DNA from: Antedon mediterranea
Lineage: Eukaryota > Echinodermata > Crinoidea > Comatulida > Antedonidae
Assembly: GCF_964355755.1 (NCBI RefSeq)
Contig: NC_092670.1
Coordinates: forward strand, 14,073,201-14,137,200
Length of the DNA: 64,000 bases
Direction of reading: 5' to 3'
Made by a program: the position numbers and the translations under genes. The notes beneath the pieces are model-generated. The model was given only the letters and a program-made list of their open reading frames with translations, made no database searches and had not been told where the DNA came from. Positions 47,162-59,737 of the stretch are shown here, one piece after another (position 1 is the stretch's first letter; each line of letters begins with the position of its first letter).

Positions 47162-47935
47162 CGCAAGCTGATCGACACACACTTTTATAGGCCGAAACTG
47201 TTGTCGGTGTTGGAGCGAGCGTCTGGTCATAGTGCAGGACTGATTTAATCAGCAAACTGAAATACTAAGTCACTGCTCAATTAGCTAATAATTTAACGTA
47301 ATTACTACTTGTTTATGAACTTTCTGTTCTGATTTCTAAGCTTAGATCTTTCTAGTTTAAGTCTACTAAATACATTTATTTTAAATCAGCTCGGCAAAAC
47401 CTCATCTTTTACCAATTTGGTCGGTGTGACCAAACAAGTCACTTACTAAACTAATGTCCAGTTAGGTCAATTTAAGTCACTCTAACCGAACATGTTTTGA
47501 ATAATTATTTTAGGCCTATATTCTATGCCTATATTAATATTTTAAACAGAACATCCATTGTAGCCTACATACAGTATATTTTATTGATGTTGGCCAAGTA
47601 TAGCTATGTTTGTCGAATTAATTAAATTACGAAACGTGTTAGGCAATACGTGTGTTCGTGTTGGCCAATTAGATTTTTAGGTCATTATATACTGATGAAC
47701 GATTTAAAATATTTGTGCCAAAATGTTTTTAAATGGCATGAAGTTATACTTTGCTTTTGTTGTTTTTTTATCATTTTTACACGCATGTGTTGTGTTAAAT
47801 GAAATGTGCCGACATTCCGGTTTAATTCCATTTTTCCTACATAGGCATAATTTTATTATTATGCAATTCAGTGTAATCCTTTAATAGGTACCAACATGTT
47901 TAAAGTTAGGTTCTCTGCATTTAATTTTGGTGGGT

Positions 47936-48150
47936 AGTTTAAAGATTTTGTTCTCCAAAACATGAATGAAAATTAATAAAATCGAACAGAAATAATGTTT
48001 TCATAAGACAATTTTTAATAACAAAATTATACAAATTAAATAAAAATAAGACAAAATAAACGGTTAACTCTACCCAACAACCATTGCCTGTCAGACAATT
48101 TGACTATTTTTTCCAGGTAAATACAGCAGTTTTGATTTCAATCCAATTGA
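47936..48150. mobile_element. TTAA-type MITE, decayed copy 4
   Basis: It begins TTTAAAGATTTTGTTCTCC and continues AAAACATGAATGAAAATTAA, matching the orientation of copy 3; later TTTTTTCCAGGTAAATA matches the interior. The right terminus is lost. Confidence 0.5.
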
Positions 48151-48534
48151 GTATTTACGTGTGATGTGATACCTAACAATTATATTTCTAGCGCCCTCTC
48201 TATAAACGTGTCGCAAAGAATCTTGATTACTGTGTGTAGATCCGAATGTCCATCCTCTCCAAGATTCAATGTAACATGCTTCTTTTTCAATAGTAATAGC
48301 ATTTTTCTGTTTATTCATTGACGTTTTCAAACACTCTCCACAATCATACGGGAATGCGATTGTGGTGTTTCTTCAGCAACAAATATTTAAAAAAACATTA
48401 AAAAAAATGCCAATCGAGAAATTGAAAATATGCCTCCAGTACAATGTTGTCAAGCATGGTCTGTAAAATGTGTTAATATTAGAAATACTAAGTGAAGATT
48501 ATTCCGTACTCAAGTTCAAGTTTATTTACCTTGA

Positions 48535-48577
48535 TTTTTTTGGGGAAAAGGAGTTTTAACTCATTTATCCCAAAAAA
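48535..48577. repeat. Foldback repeat
   Basis: Arms TTTTTTGGGGAAAAGGAGTT and AACTCATTTATCCCAAAAAA pair with few mismatches around a short AT loop. Same style as 18733-18769. Confidence 0.65.
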
Positions 48578-49045
48578 TAATTAATTCAATTCAATTTCTT
48601 CTTATGCGTTGTAGGCCTACTTTAATTGTTGTTGTGTCACTCCTGAGCGACGATTTGGCACAGCGTTCCAATTATATGTGACTTAGAATCTCACTTTACC
48701 GTACTTAGCTAGAACTTTGAATATATGTCCGTTTGTTAGTTCAAACCATTAAGAGCTTACTTCATCAATTCTATCCGTCTTCTAAAATCTTATAAGGTCT
48801 ACTCTAATTATACTAACTAAATGAACTATAGCCGTTAATATTTATATTGTTAGTCATTACAAATGCTTAAATTATGTAGCGTATTTCTCTTAAATTGAAA
48901 CTGGTCACCATTAGATGGCATCCATGAAAGACTCGGGAAATTCACGCTTCATTCGGCCAAATCGTATCCTGTGGCAACAGTTCTCGCTTCATTAACACTG
49001 TCACAATAGGTACCATTTCAATATCCAGAAATTAACCTTTTCAAC

Positions 49046-49053
49046 TATAAATA
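49046..49053 (+). promoter_or_regulatory. TATA box, probable promoter of the two-pass sushi gene
   Basis: TATAAATA in the context CTATAAATAG lies about 300 bases upstream of the start codon at 49356. It predicts a start site near 49077. Confidence 0.45.
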
Positions 49054-49355
49054 GTGATATTCTATTCTATACACAGTGAATGCGTGTGACAAACTATGGA
49101 CTATCTTTATTATGTAAAAACCTGACGAAAAGAACTATTGGAATTGTTGTTCATAAGAACAATGTTACTGTAAAAGTTCCATTGACGGCGGAACAATTTG
49201 ATACGTACTGATCCATGACGGATAGTCTTATATTGGACTTCTGATCATTTATACCAGTAGGGCCTAATAATATGGAGTGTGTGTAGGTTTTGTGATTTAC
49301 TTATAACACAGGTGTAATGTTATAGGATAATTATAGTTAAGGACCCATAGACAAG

Positions 49356-52300
49356 ATGTCGTACCGACAGGTAAGTGGTTTTAATAAACACAATATTGAT
49401 TGAGAGTTATGTAAACGGTTGGATATGAACTCTCCATGGATAGAGTCATGCTTCTCAGTAAAGAGTTCGAATCATCAATTGGTTCAGTTTTTCTTTAATA
49501 CCGTAGTTCATAGGGAAACGAAAACATGTACATATGGTATGTAATTGTTAAGTGTGGCCCTTTAACCACAGTAGAACTGTAAGGGGACACCTTTGGGACC
49601 CAAAACGTGTCCCCTTAATAGAGGTATCCTCTGATTAGCCGTTTTTTAAACAAAACATTTAATACATAATATTCTCTTGAGAGTGTCCCCTGAATAGAGT
49701 TGTTATTGTCACAAGGGAGATGTTTGAATGTTTTGTATGAATTTAAACTAGTATTTCTGTATTAAAAGTTCTACGAACATAATGTTGAGTAACGGAGTGG
49801 TGTTCATTATAAATATAGTTAATTCAAATTATTGTGTGTATTGTAACGACCGTACAGAATGAGTCAACTATACCCCTATTGTTATTATTAGCAGCACAAA
49901 CCTTCCGCCCTTCGCACTATGAAATGCCTGATCGATGCTGAGCTTGTTGTCATTTTTTACCTTCAAAGGCCTGGTCGATATTATAAAGTAATACCACGAG
50001 TATCATTTGGAAATATCAAAACAAAAATATAATATGCGGTGACTGTAAATCAATATCTATGCTTGGCATACTCTACAAAAAATAAATTAAATTATGAATT
50101 TTGATTACATAAACATTGTTGAGTTTTAAATTCATTTTGCTGACGGCAAAATTAGAATTCGATTTATGTTAGTGATGTTGAGTGGAGTAGGATTGGCTAA
50201 GGCAGGGGAGCCACAAACACCCAATGTCAGCCCACGTCCTCATCCCGATATCAGTCTTTTGTGTCCTCAATAAACAAAGTGTCTTAGGCTTTCGGAAAGA
50301 GTGTCTTAGGATTTCGGAAAGAGAGGGTACTGTACGTACCCCGGTGTTTTTGTAGCCCCTATTGTTAATCGATATTGAGGTATATACTATTTTAATATAA
50401 TCATCATTATCGTTCTATGCAGAACCTAATTTCAGTATAGTCTGCGATGTCTATGATAATCTGCAATGGAGCTGCGATCAGGGAGGCCTATACACAATCA
50501 CTTTGATTACGAAAACCACGATAACGGTCCCAATCAGACGAAACCCGCACGATTTGACGAATCCACCATCTCTAATCGTAAACATTTTTTTAATTCAATC
50601 TAAAAGATTGATATTTTAATCTTTTGCTATAATGTTAAATCAAGACCCCTACATGACTTTGGATTGATAATCGAAAAAAAGTAATGATATCACATTAGGC
50701 CTACTGTGATACCATTCCTTTCAGTGTACTAGTTATAATTCGGGTTGTTATTTCCTTGTCAATGTTATTGTTCATGAATTCTGTCAGAAATTATTATTAT
50801 TTTCTATTTAAAAAATAACAATAAATGATAATGTACATGGTTTTCTAGTTAGTCGATCGATGGTTTCACATAATTTCCCCTTCGTATTTGGTTTCCAACA
50901 TTTCGTGTAACTTCTGTTCTGAATTAAAAAAAAACAGAATGATTTAGATTTGGATCGCAGCAGTTGCCATGTATTTCCTTAAAAACAATTTTGACAGATC
51001 ATTGACGTTTACAGAATTTGCGATAATAGAATAGAAACATCGTTATGTTCATTCCTTTTAGTTATAAAGGGTTATTGTACTTGGGAGTAACAGTACCCGA
51101 ATTTAGCATTCAATCAATAGGTTTAAATTCAATCGAAAGCAACTGTAGGAAAAACTAAAAATAACTTTTATAGAATTTTAACGTAGGCTCTAATACACAA
51201 CTTCTTTCATATCTGCGGTAAGAACAATATGCAGAAGAAAAATTGATGAATTTAGAATACAGTATTAGGCCTTATCGTATTTTGTAACCCATATTAAGGA
51301 GACACTTTCGGGATCATACAAAGTGTCTCCCGTAATGTTTCATGATAGTCTTAGTGTAAAAATATGTATTCCTCCTTTGATTCACATAGGAAAGTGTCGC
51401 CTTTAATAGGAGTGTGGCCTGAATAGGGTTTGGCCGTGTTAAAATATGTATTCCTCCTTTGATTCACATAGGAAAGTGTCGCCTTTAATAGGAGTGTGCC
51501 CTGAATAAGGTTTGGCCGTGTTAAAATATGTATTCCTCCTTTGATTCACATAGGAAAGTATCGCCTTTAATAGGAGTGTGCCCTGAATAGGGTTTTGCCG
51601 TGTTAAAACATGTATTCCTCCTTTGATTCACATAGGAAAGTGTCGCCTTTAATAGGAGTGTGCCCTGAATAGGGTTTGGCCGTGTTAAAATATGTATTCC
51701 TCCTTTGATTCACATAGGAAAGTGTCGCCTTTAATAGGAGTGTGCCCTGAATAGGGTTTGGCCGTGTTAAAATATGTATTCCTCGTTTCACACAGGGAAG
51801 TGTCACCTTCAGGTGTGTGCCCTGAATGGGGATTGCCCGTGTTAAATTATGTATTCCTCCTTTGATTCACATAGGAAAGTGTCGCCTTTAATAGGAGTGT
51901 GCCCTGAATAGGGTTTGGCCGTGTTAAATTATGTATTCCTCCTTTGATTCACATAGGAAAGTGTCGCCTTTAATAGGAGTGTGCCCTGAATTGGGTTTGG
52001 CCGTGTTAAAATATGTATTCCTCCTTTGATTCACATAGGAAAGTGTCGCCTTTAATAGGAGTGTGCCCTGAATAGGGTTTGGCCGTGTTAAAATATGTAT
52101 TCCTCGTTTCACACAGGGAAGTGTCACCTTCAGGTGTGTGCCCTGAATGGGGATTCCCCGTGTTAAAACATTATTAAACGATTGTGTGCAATAAATAATT
52201 CCCTTTTACTGATGATAATAGTGCATGTAACGTTATGATTGGATAACTAAATACCAATACAATAATACACATTACGAAACTAAAGCTAATTCTATTAAAA

Positions 52301-55300
52301 TATTGTAATATTATAATTTGTAATTTGTATGACTATACCTGTATATAGAACAATAATTGTATTACTCGCTTTCTAACCTTAGCATTTCAGTCATGCGGCA
52401 ATTTTAATTGTTAAAAGATGACAATTGATCATTGCAAAAATAAGAGTTGTTGTTGGTGGTGAGAGTTGTTATGCCTAGTAGCATTAATACTGTTGTCATT
52501 GCATCCATGGAACATGTTCTTCTGCGAAGTAGATAAAAAATACCAATGTAAAATAATTAATCAATTTTAGCCTATATAACGTCTGTTTTAAAATGTCGGT
52601 ATAGATATCATCATATTTTGGTAGAAATACTCAATTCAACACGTTTGTTAACGCCTAAATAAAGAACATGTACAGAGGTCTTACCACGGGGGAAACAATT
52701 AAATCCCTCCGTGGTCTAACAGTATAATTAGACCTGAATTACTTGTGCTACTAAGCTCCACTGTGACACAACACACATCACAAGCGAAAGATCATCCGAA
52801 CTTTCACTTGAGTAGTGCCCAACCGTCAAATCTTGTGAGAGCATTTTTCAACAAAAATATTTGCAACATCTGATGGGAAATTTGAATTTCATCAATGTTA
52901 CGTTAAGACGATGAAAACACTATAGGTACAGGAATAATGCAATGCTGATCGTGTAATGGCTCCTCGTTAAACCTATACAATTAGAAGTGTATCGTTCTTG
53001 CATAACTTCCATATCACATAATAACAAATTGCACAATTATCATAAAGGGTAAATTATGAACACAAATGGACACAACTATAACGGTGTTGTATAACAGTGC
53101 AGACAATTGTTCGCTTTCATTTTCAGGCCGTATTAATATTTACCGTAGCTGATCGTAAACCGTGTTTTTCATTTGTATAGTGTAATGCTTTATACTAACT
53201 CGTAGTTAATTGCTTCATGTCATGTTTAAAAGGTAAACTGAACCGAAGATAAAAGCAGTCATTATCCGTGTGATTCAGATCCAAGCTTTTAAAAAGGCCG
53301 GCCTAAAAGCATTGGTGATGTTGACCTAATGTTTTATTATTTTTAGGAGGCCGGACGCGATATTTCTCCAAATGACTTTCAAAGAAAATATGTATATCAT
53401 AGGGTAGACCTAGTTCAATGATGTTTAGCAATTAAGATATTTGGTTGAATTCTGAGGAACAGAAGCCCTCGTTTCAAAACCCATCGATTTGTAAAGCACT
53501 AACATTGGAGTTACCATGCTGAACTCATATTCATACAAATATTACAATTTAGTATTACCATATCCATTGCGTTTTATTGTCTCACTAATCTATGTATGCC
53601 ACCGATGAAAAGTTGTGGATTGATTGAATTAATTGATTGATTGATTTAATTATTATGATTGATATATTGTGATTTTTTTATCAGCTACTTTGGGACTCTC
53701 ATGATACACCTTAAGTTTATGCTTTCGCTTTTTTTTGTATTGGGTAAATTTTGTATTGTAATGAGTTAACGAACAATGTAGGTTATATTGCTCTCAAACT
53801 CTGTGCTTTTAAAAATACTGTTTGCTTGGGATGTTTAACTTGTGTGATGTTGGCCTATTCTTTAGAATTGTCAATTGTACTTTGTTGATTTACTCATGAA
53901 GTAAGGGCGAGCACTCACTGGCTTTTCAATGCTGTTGTTTATTCTTTTCAACAGTATAACAAATAAGATTGTCTACTGACTGGTTGCCACACTGTCAGGT
54001 CGTGTGAATTGAACATATTATAATTCGGTATTGCGAGAAGGTAGAACCTTAGACATAGGTCTACTCATCATTGATATTTTTTATTTATCATCAAGACGTA
54101 TATGATACAGTAGGATATAATAATTAGCTGATCTTCAGTTTTAATTACATGGATTGTTACCCTGGCTGTTACCGTACTTGTTGGTGATTACGCATACTCT
54201 TTATTTCTTTTTATTCGTGTAAAAACATATAAAGCAAACGGCGCCGTTTTCTGTTACGTGAAACGAACAAGACATGTACTGTTCATTTTAAATTTTTCGT
54301 AGCCTATTATAATGTAATGGTCGATGGACATCACAACGCTCAATTTGTATCATTAAAGTTCGTTAAATTATTCTAATTTATTTTTTGCAGGTTTATAATC
54401 CAGGTTATGCCATAAACGGACACGCTAGAGGAATAATGGATTCCCGTGGCTTTGCAATTCCTTATGTGGACAATGGCGGCCCAGCAGTGTTTTCATCAAA
54501 CTCAAGTCACGTACAACGTAACAGTTATCGACAGCCACTTAGATCATCTTATACACGTTCATATCAACTACATCCTACCATTCCAGAGGTGCTACCCCCT
54601 TCAACACCACCGCCGCCACCACCACTTCCACCACTGAGATCAAATTTCCATCCAACAAGAAACCTTTATAAACCAGTATCAATAAAAAGACCATCAGTGA
54701 AACAGCAACGACAACCACCAGCGCCGCCGCCACCACCACCTCCGCCTACAACAATGGCTTACATCCATCCGTTACCATCCCCTCGGTCAATGACACACCC
54801 AACCCAACCACCACCTCCACCTCCGGAATCATCATTATCATCATCATCCTCGACGACTAACGAAGACCAACATAGGAGTATGGAAGACATGATTGACGCG
54901 GCTGGCCCACCTGACTACGACTCAGATAGTGATAATGCTGAGGAGTCAGACGAAGGAGACGATAACAATGAAAGTTCAACCAATCGGGATAGTGAAGTTG
55001 AAGATACTCCGTCTGAACGCGTAGAACAAGAAACTGAAACTCAGACGCAGAATTTTAGCGATGATGAAAACGATGATGGGAATGATGACAGTGGTAATGA
55101 TCAAAATGATTTTGACAATGACGAAAACGATGACAGAAATGAAGAAGGCAGTGGAATAGACCAAAATGAAGGAGAACAGACGGTAATCACCCATGATGCT
55201 GGAGTTGGTACTGACGATATCGACAGGCCGCCATCCCGCCATGTAACCATTCACGAGAATCATAATGATCTTGGCTGGCAACGAAGAAGCCAACGCAGTC

Positions 55301-58031
55301 AGATGGAATGGGATGAGGTCGAAGCTCCTTGGGCAAGACTTTCCGGTAGACAACTGTCTGGCAAGAGGTTTCGAGACGATAGGCAGCACCCTCGATACTT
55401 ACCACCACCAAGAAAGGAACCTAGGGTTGAAGATAGATCTAAACACCGACGTGAAAACCATTACCATGTACATGAAAGTTCCCGCAATGGCAACATCGTT
55501 GACCCACGGCTACCGATTATAAATTCAGTTTATTCGAGGCCTTATCCCGATAACGGCGTACATAAAAAAAGGAACAAGCCACGAGCTATGTACTACGATA
55601 ACCCTCAATTCATCAATGAACGTACTATTCGTTATGAACCTCGACAAACGTATATTCCACCACAAAATGAGATGATGTACCAGCAGCAAAGACGTCTCGT
55701 GGACACCAGACGTAAACCAAAGAAAGAGAAGTCAACGTTAGCAGCTTGTACCGGATGTTGCGTCATTATGCTCTTGACGTTTGCCTTTCTGGTTCTGGTT
55801 GCTCTTTGTGCCGTTCTTGCGTACTATTATGTGGGTAAGTAAAATGAAAATTGAAAATATTTTTTAAGAAAATGTGATACCCAATTGTTGTGTGTGACGA
55901 GTGTGTATACATGAAGGATCCCCCACAGTTTATCGAACACACACCCCAAGCCTATGTCATGTTACTCTACATTGTCTACTTTTAACTTCGCCTGTATCAT
56001 AATTATCTAACTTCAAGTTTACTGTTTTCTTTTCCAGTTTTTGATGAAAACACAACGAACCGTAAGTAGGCCTATACTAAATAATACCTCATTCTACAGT
56101 TATTAAGATCTGTCTACACGATCAAACTTGTTTTGTCAAATTTGATAGTGTAGACAGAGCTTGTCGTGAAACAGTTTTATGTGTGCGGTTTCCAAAAAAA
56201 TGTGGTCATTTCTTGAATGTGATTCCTGACAACAAGTTGAGAGTTATCATATCCTCAATAAAACACTTACGCTCTATTGATTCATGTGGTGCCACGCCGT
56301 ATAAAGTATATTCTGTGAGAGCGAGTTTAAAATTATTCAAAAATGCATTTAAAAATCAAAATACATTATAATTATTTCAAACAATCAATTTTCTGTATGA
56401 TCAAATACGGGAGTGGCAAGTAAAGAAAATATTTTACTTTTATTGTTAATTGTTGAGTTATTTGATATGTATTATATCATTGGTGTTATATTTCGTAAAG
56501 CATACAAATGACGCAAGGTACGATATTTACACAGTGTGAAACTGCATTCGTACCCATTTAAATGTCTTTAAGTTCTACTTCAGACTACGGTTTTATAATT
56601 AATCGATATTTTTACCCTGTCCAATTTTATTTTCATCCTATCAAGCTCTTTTATTACGATATTAAGGTTCATTCTTATTTTGCTATGTACTATACCGATC
56701 AGAATTAATATAATGTGTGTGTGTGTGTGTCGACTAGCTGCTGGCAACTCCCCTTTCCTATGAGGAGCCATAAGCAGCAAAAGTGTGGGTCTGGCATACA
56801 CTCTTGCTATTTGAAAAATTGATCAGTTAATGCAAAAGAATAATATGTTTATAATGTGTAATTGTTGAGTACAGTTATATTATGTTTATTCTGTTATTAT
56901 ATATTATTATTATTATTATATACTGTTATACTTATTTAACTTCTATTTAATTTAATTTCTAACTTCTTCTCTTTAGATCCTTGCAGTAGTCGACCCAGTG
57001 TTGAGAATGGACGATACGCGGATGCCTCGGCATCAGCGACGAATACGGTTGGAGATCAACACGTATTCGAGTGCAACAACGGATATTCCACTGACCCGGA
57101 CCCACCATTCATAACGTGTGAAAGTGACTTAACTTGGGATTATAAACCACTATGCATAAGTATGTTAAAATTATCATAGTGAACATCAATTACAATTTGT
57201 TTTATCCATATACATATATTTTTTATATGCAACATTGGATCGGAAAATTACTAATAGCCTCGAATTTGAAACACAATGGAATCGATACATGTAAATGTTA
57301 CCATTGATATCCTTATACATGGAAGATGGTACGTATAGGCCTTACTAATAGTAAAGTTGGCCTAAAGTTAAATTGTGTGTGTCTTTTGGGGCCTTGAAAA
57401 ACTCGGAAACTTGGTACATCCAGAAAGATTCTCTGGTACTGAAAGCTTAACATAGGTTTTACCAAGTGTTAAGTATAAAGTAGAGATCATGAATAATATA
57501 TCACATTACTTATGGTATCTTGGCTTATACTCAAGCTTTCAGAATATTAGTTTTCATTTTTATTTGACATTTATTTTCCTTTTCTAGTACCAAATGATGA
57601 CTTATCGAATGAAGAAATCGGACTTCTAGCAGGTGAGAATAATTCTACGGCAAATTCCTTCATTGTTCTCTACAGTGGCGGATTTTAAGGTTCAAACTAC
57701 CATTCCTTCCCTATGTGTGTAGTTTATAGATCTTATTTGTCACTACTTATATTTAGGCCTTTAAAGCCCTGTCTACACTATCAAACGTTATGCGACAGTA
57801 TGTATAGACCAAGCGCCATCGCCACATCTTCGTTATTTGATGCCTTTCCAGTGCAAATATTCGTCGTGAATAGAATGTGTTTAACAGTGCATTAAATTGT
57901 AATAAATACTTTCTTCTTTTCATATAGGTGCAATTGGAGCTGGTGTTCTCGCACTCTTATTTTTAATCATTATGATACTCATGACTTGCGTGAATCTATT
58001 TTCTTCCCGGAATGATCAGTACAAAATTTAA
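49356..58031 (+). CDS. Two-pass membrane protein with a single sushi (CCP) domain
   Basis: Six exons in phase give 604 residues: 49356-49370 (MSYRQ), 54391-55834, 56038-56061, 56977-57159, 57588-57632 and 57928-58031. Residues 1-455 look disordered: Tyr/Pro-rich, two poly-proline tracts, a PPDY motif near 177, a long Asp/Glu/Asn stretch (about 180-280) and a basic, Gln- and Tyr-rich part. A hydrophobic segment (about 457-486, with CVIMLLTFAFLVLV) is followed by a sequon (Asn491), then a CCP module with Cys497, Cys527, Cys542, Trp548 and Cys554. A second hydrophobic segment (about 571-596) ends in the short tail SSRNDQYKI. By the positive-inside rule both ends should be cytosolic with the CCP domain outside. 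CCP modules bind proteins in complement and adhesion; no partner can be named. I do not recognise a family. No signal peptide is present. Confidence 0.85.
51363..52170. repeat. 82/75-bp tandem array, ten units
   Basis: Units start TATGTATTCCTCCTTTGATT and contain GTGTCGCCTTTAATAGGAG and GTGTGCCCTGAATAGGG. Starts lie at 51363, 51445, 51527, 51609, 51691, 51773, 51848, 51930, 52012 and 52094. Units 6 and 10 are a shorter, distinct 75-bp form (TCGTTTCACACAGGGAAG), so the order is five long, one short, three long, one short. Open frames on the minus strand are by-products of the repeat. Confidence 0.95.
52683..52715. repeat. Foldback repeat
   Basis: Arms ACCACGGGGGAAAC and AATCCCTCCGTGGT pair around AATTAA. 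Same style as 18733-18769 and 48535-48577. Confidence 0.65.
56104..56163. mobile_element. Minimal CTACACTATCAAAC element
   Basis: Only the inverted ends remain: GTCTACACGATCAAACTTG and AATTTGATAGTGTAGACAG, separated by about ten bases. It lies in an intron of the sushi-protein gene. A further half-copy is at about 57768-57790. Confidence 0.7.
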
Positions 58032-58700
58032 CTTAAATGGTAAGAGATTAGGCCTAATCATTTTATCAACCTAATTTAAACCATGAATTTACTCAAACTA
58101 AAGTTTAACTACTGAGAAATAGTTTTCGTCATCCGGAAGCAGTGTAATCGGTCAGGTGTTTGCCCATACTCTGACGTAATTTTAATTGAAAAAAAGAGAA
58201 AATGGTTCTCTGCTGGTGAGAAATCTAACCCATGACCACCAGAAAACTATCCTGAGTTTCTAGACGTCTTAGACCCCATTTACACTTACCATTTAGGGCG
58301 GCCTAGCAACAAAAGTGTAAATGGGGTCTAAGACAGCGAATGGTTAATGTGATTCGAGCCCAATGAGAAGGATGCAGCGGGTGATGATAATTTTACTGGA
58401 GTTTCAAACTATATCATGGCACACCATTTGGTTTAATCCTTATCTTTGCATTAATAATGTCGTTTTTGTCCACAGGAGTGACGTAGGCTATATGCTGTTT
58501 CAACTCTGATGCAACTCAAAATCTGAATACAGCTGAGAAGAAGAAGACACTTTTTGAATTTTAAATTTTAGTAGTAAACAATCTTGCAATAACGCAAGAT
58601 TAGGACAAACTACTACTATACGCACAACAATCGTTGAAGATTATGAACATCAAGAGACTATTCAATTATACCAAGGCTATCTACTATTCTCTTGATACCT
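58032..58700 (+). other. 3' UTR of the sushi-protein gene, possibly spliced
   Basis: A donor GTAAGA at 58040 and an acceptor TTGTCCACAG at 58475 could remove an intron within the 3' UTR. That stretch contains the 69-bp inverted repeat at 58266-58334. The transcript end is not clear. A 115-codon frame at 58722-59069 has no recognisable product. Confidence 0.3.
58266..58334. mobile_element. 69-bp inverted repeat (mini MITE)
   Basis: A 22-base arm beginning GTCTTAGACCCCATTTACAC is matched exactly by its complement ending GGGGTCTAAGAC, separated by 25 bases. No coding content. Confidence 0.8.
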
Positions 58701-59737
58701 TGAAGGAGGTACCCGATGTAATTGTATACGTTTGACGGCAAAAATAACACTGGTTTTGTTTGTTATATACAGGAGTCTTCCAGAATAGTAATTAGACCTT
58801 TTCATGATTCAAGAAATATTTATAGATTGAGAATATATATAATAGTTTTATTTTGTGACGTCATTTTGATACAATTCGGTACAATTACGTCATCAAAGGC
58901 CAATGACTTGTTTTTATATTGTACTAAATGTTTGTATAGAGACCGAATTTTATTAATGAAATGTTTATTTGAATGTATACCTCTCATACGTATTTGTCAT
59001 ATTAAATACTTTTATAGCTATATTTATAGATATTTAATCAAAGCAAAATGTCATTATTGGTTTAAATAATTCTTACGTTACTACTTCGATCCGGGATTTT
59101 TGGAGGATTGTGGTTTAGTGTGCAGGCCACACAATAGCCTTTAGAACCCTGCAAAGGAACTTAAAGTTTCATTAAGCCAGAGAGTTGTACAACTCCCTGA
59201 TTAAGCTATCTCTATTTGGTGAAAGTGGGATTAAATTGAAGGTGTGTGACGTGTGTGTTTTAAGTAAATAGGCCTACTCTTTTGGCAACAGCATCAGAGC
59301 ACCGACGAGTCAAGAAGACGTTTCGTCGGACCTCGTCGATCGTACGGAGGCTGTCTGAGTTTGCCTTTAACATGAGAACTTAGGCCTACTATAAATTAGG
59401 CCTAAATAATTAATAGTTCCTTTTCATAAAAGATGAGAAACTCCCTCCACCTATTTTTACCCTATGTTTTCTTCATTTGTTTTCTTGATGTATTATAATA
59501 TGTTCAGTTTAAAGTTTTATAACATAGAATTTAAAACGATAGCAACAAATATAAAATGCTATTTTTATATCATAAATTTATTGACATTTTTTATGACTTT
59601 TTACATAGTAGTTTCATCAATAATGTTGATGAGATTTTGATAATATAATTCATGGCAGCTATATGTCAATTATTGGTCATTATTTTTATATTTTTTTTAT
59701 ATTTTATTCAATCAAATTAATTAATTATTGGTCATTA

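Larger units (their letters stand above)
47162..49040. other. Intergenic region between the divergent ZNF800-like and sushi-protein genes
   Basis: AT-rich sequence with a decayed TTAA MITE (about 47936-48150) and a foldback repeat (48535-48577). No gene is supported. Confidence 0.5.
49371..54390 (+). other. First intron of the sushi-protein gene (5 kb)
   Basis: Bounded by GTAAGT and TTTTTTGCAG. It contains a tRNA-like fragment near 49430-49490, GTGTCCCCT-type sequence at 49580-49700, the 82/75-bp array at 51363-52170 and a foldback at 52683-52715. No exon is supported inside. Confidence 0.8.

Noticed and set aside
51603-52127. Two nearly identical 67-codon minus-strand frames
   Set aside because: They are by-products of the 82-bp array, not duplicated genes.
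54976-55389. Hydrophobic 137-codon minus-strand frame
   Set aside because: It is the antisense shadow of the acidic Asp/Glu/Asn-rich part of the sushi protein; GAT/GAA codons read backwards as Ile/Phe.
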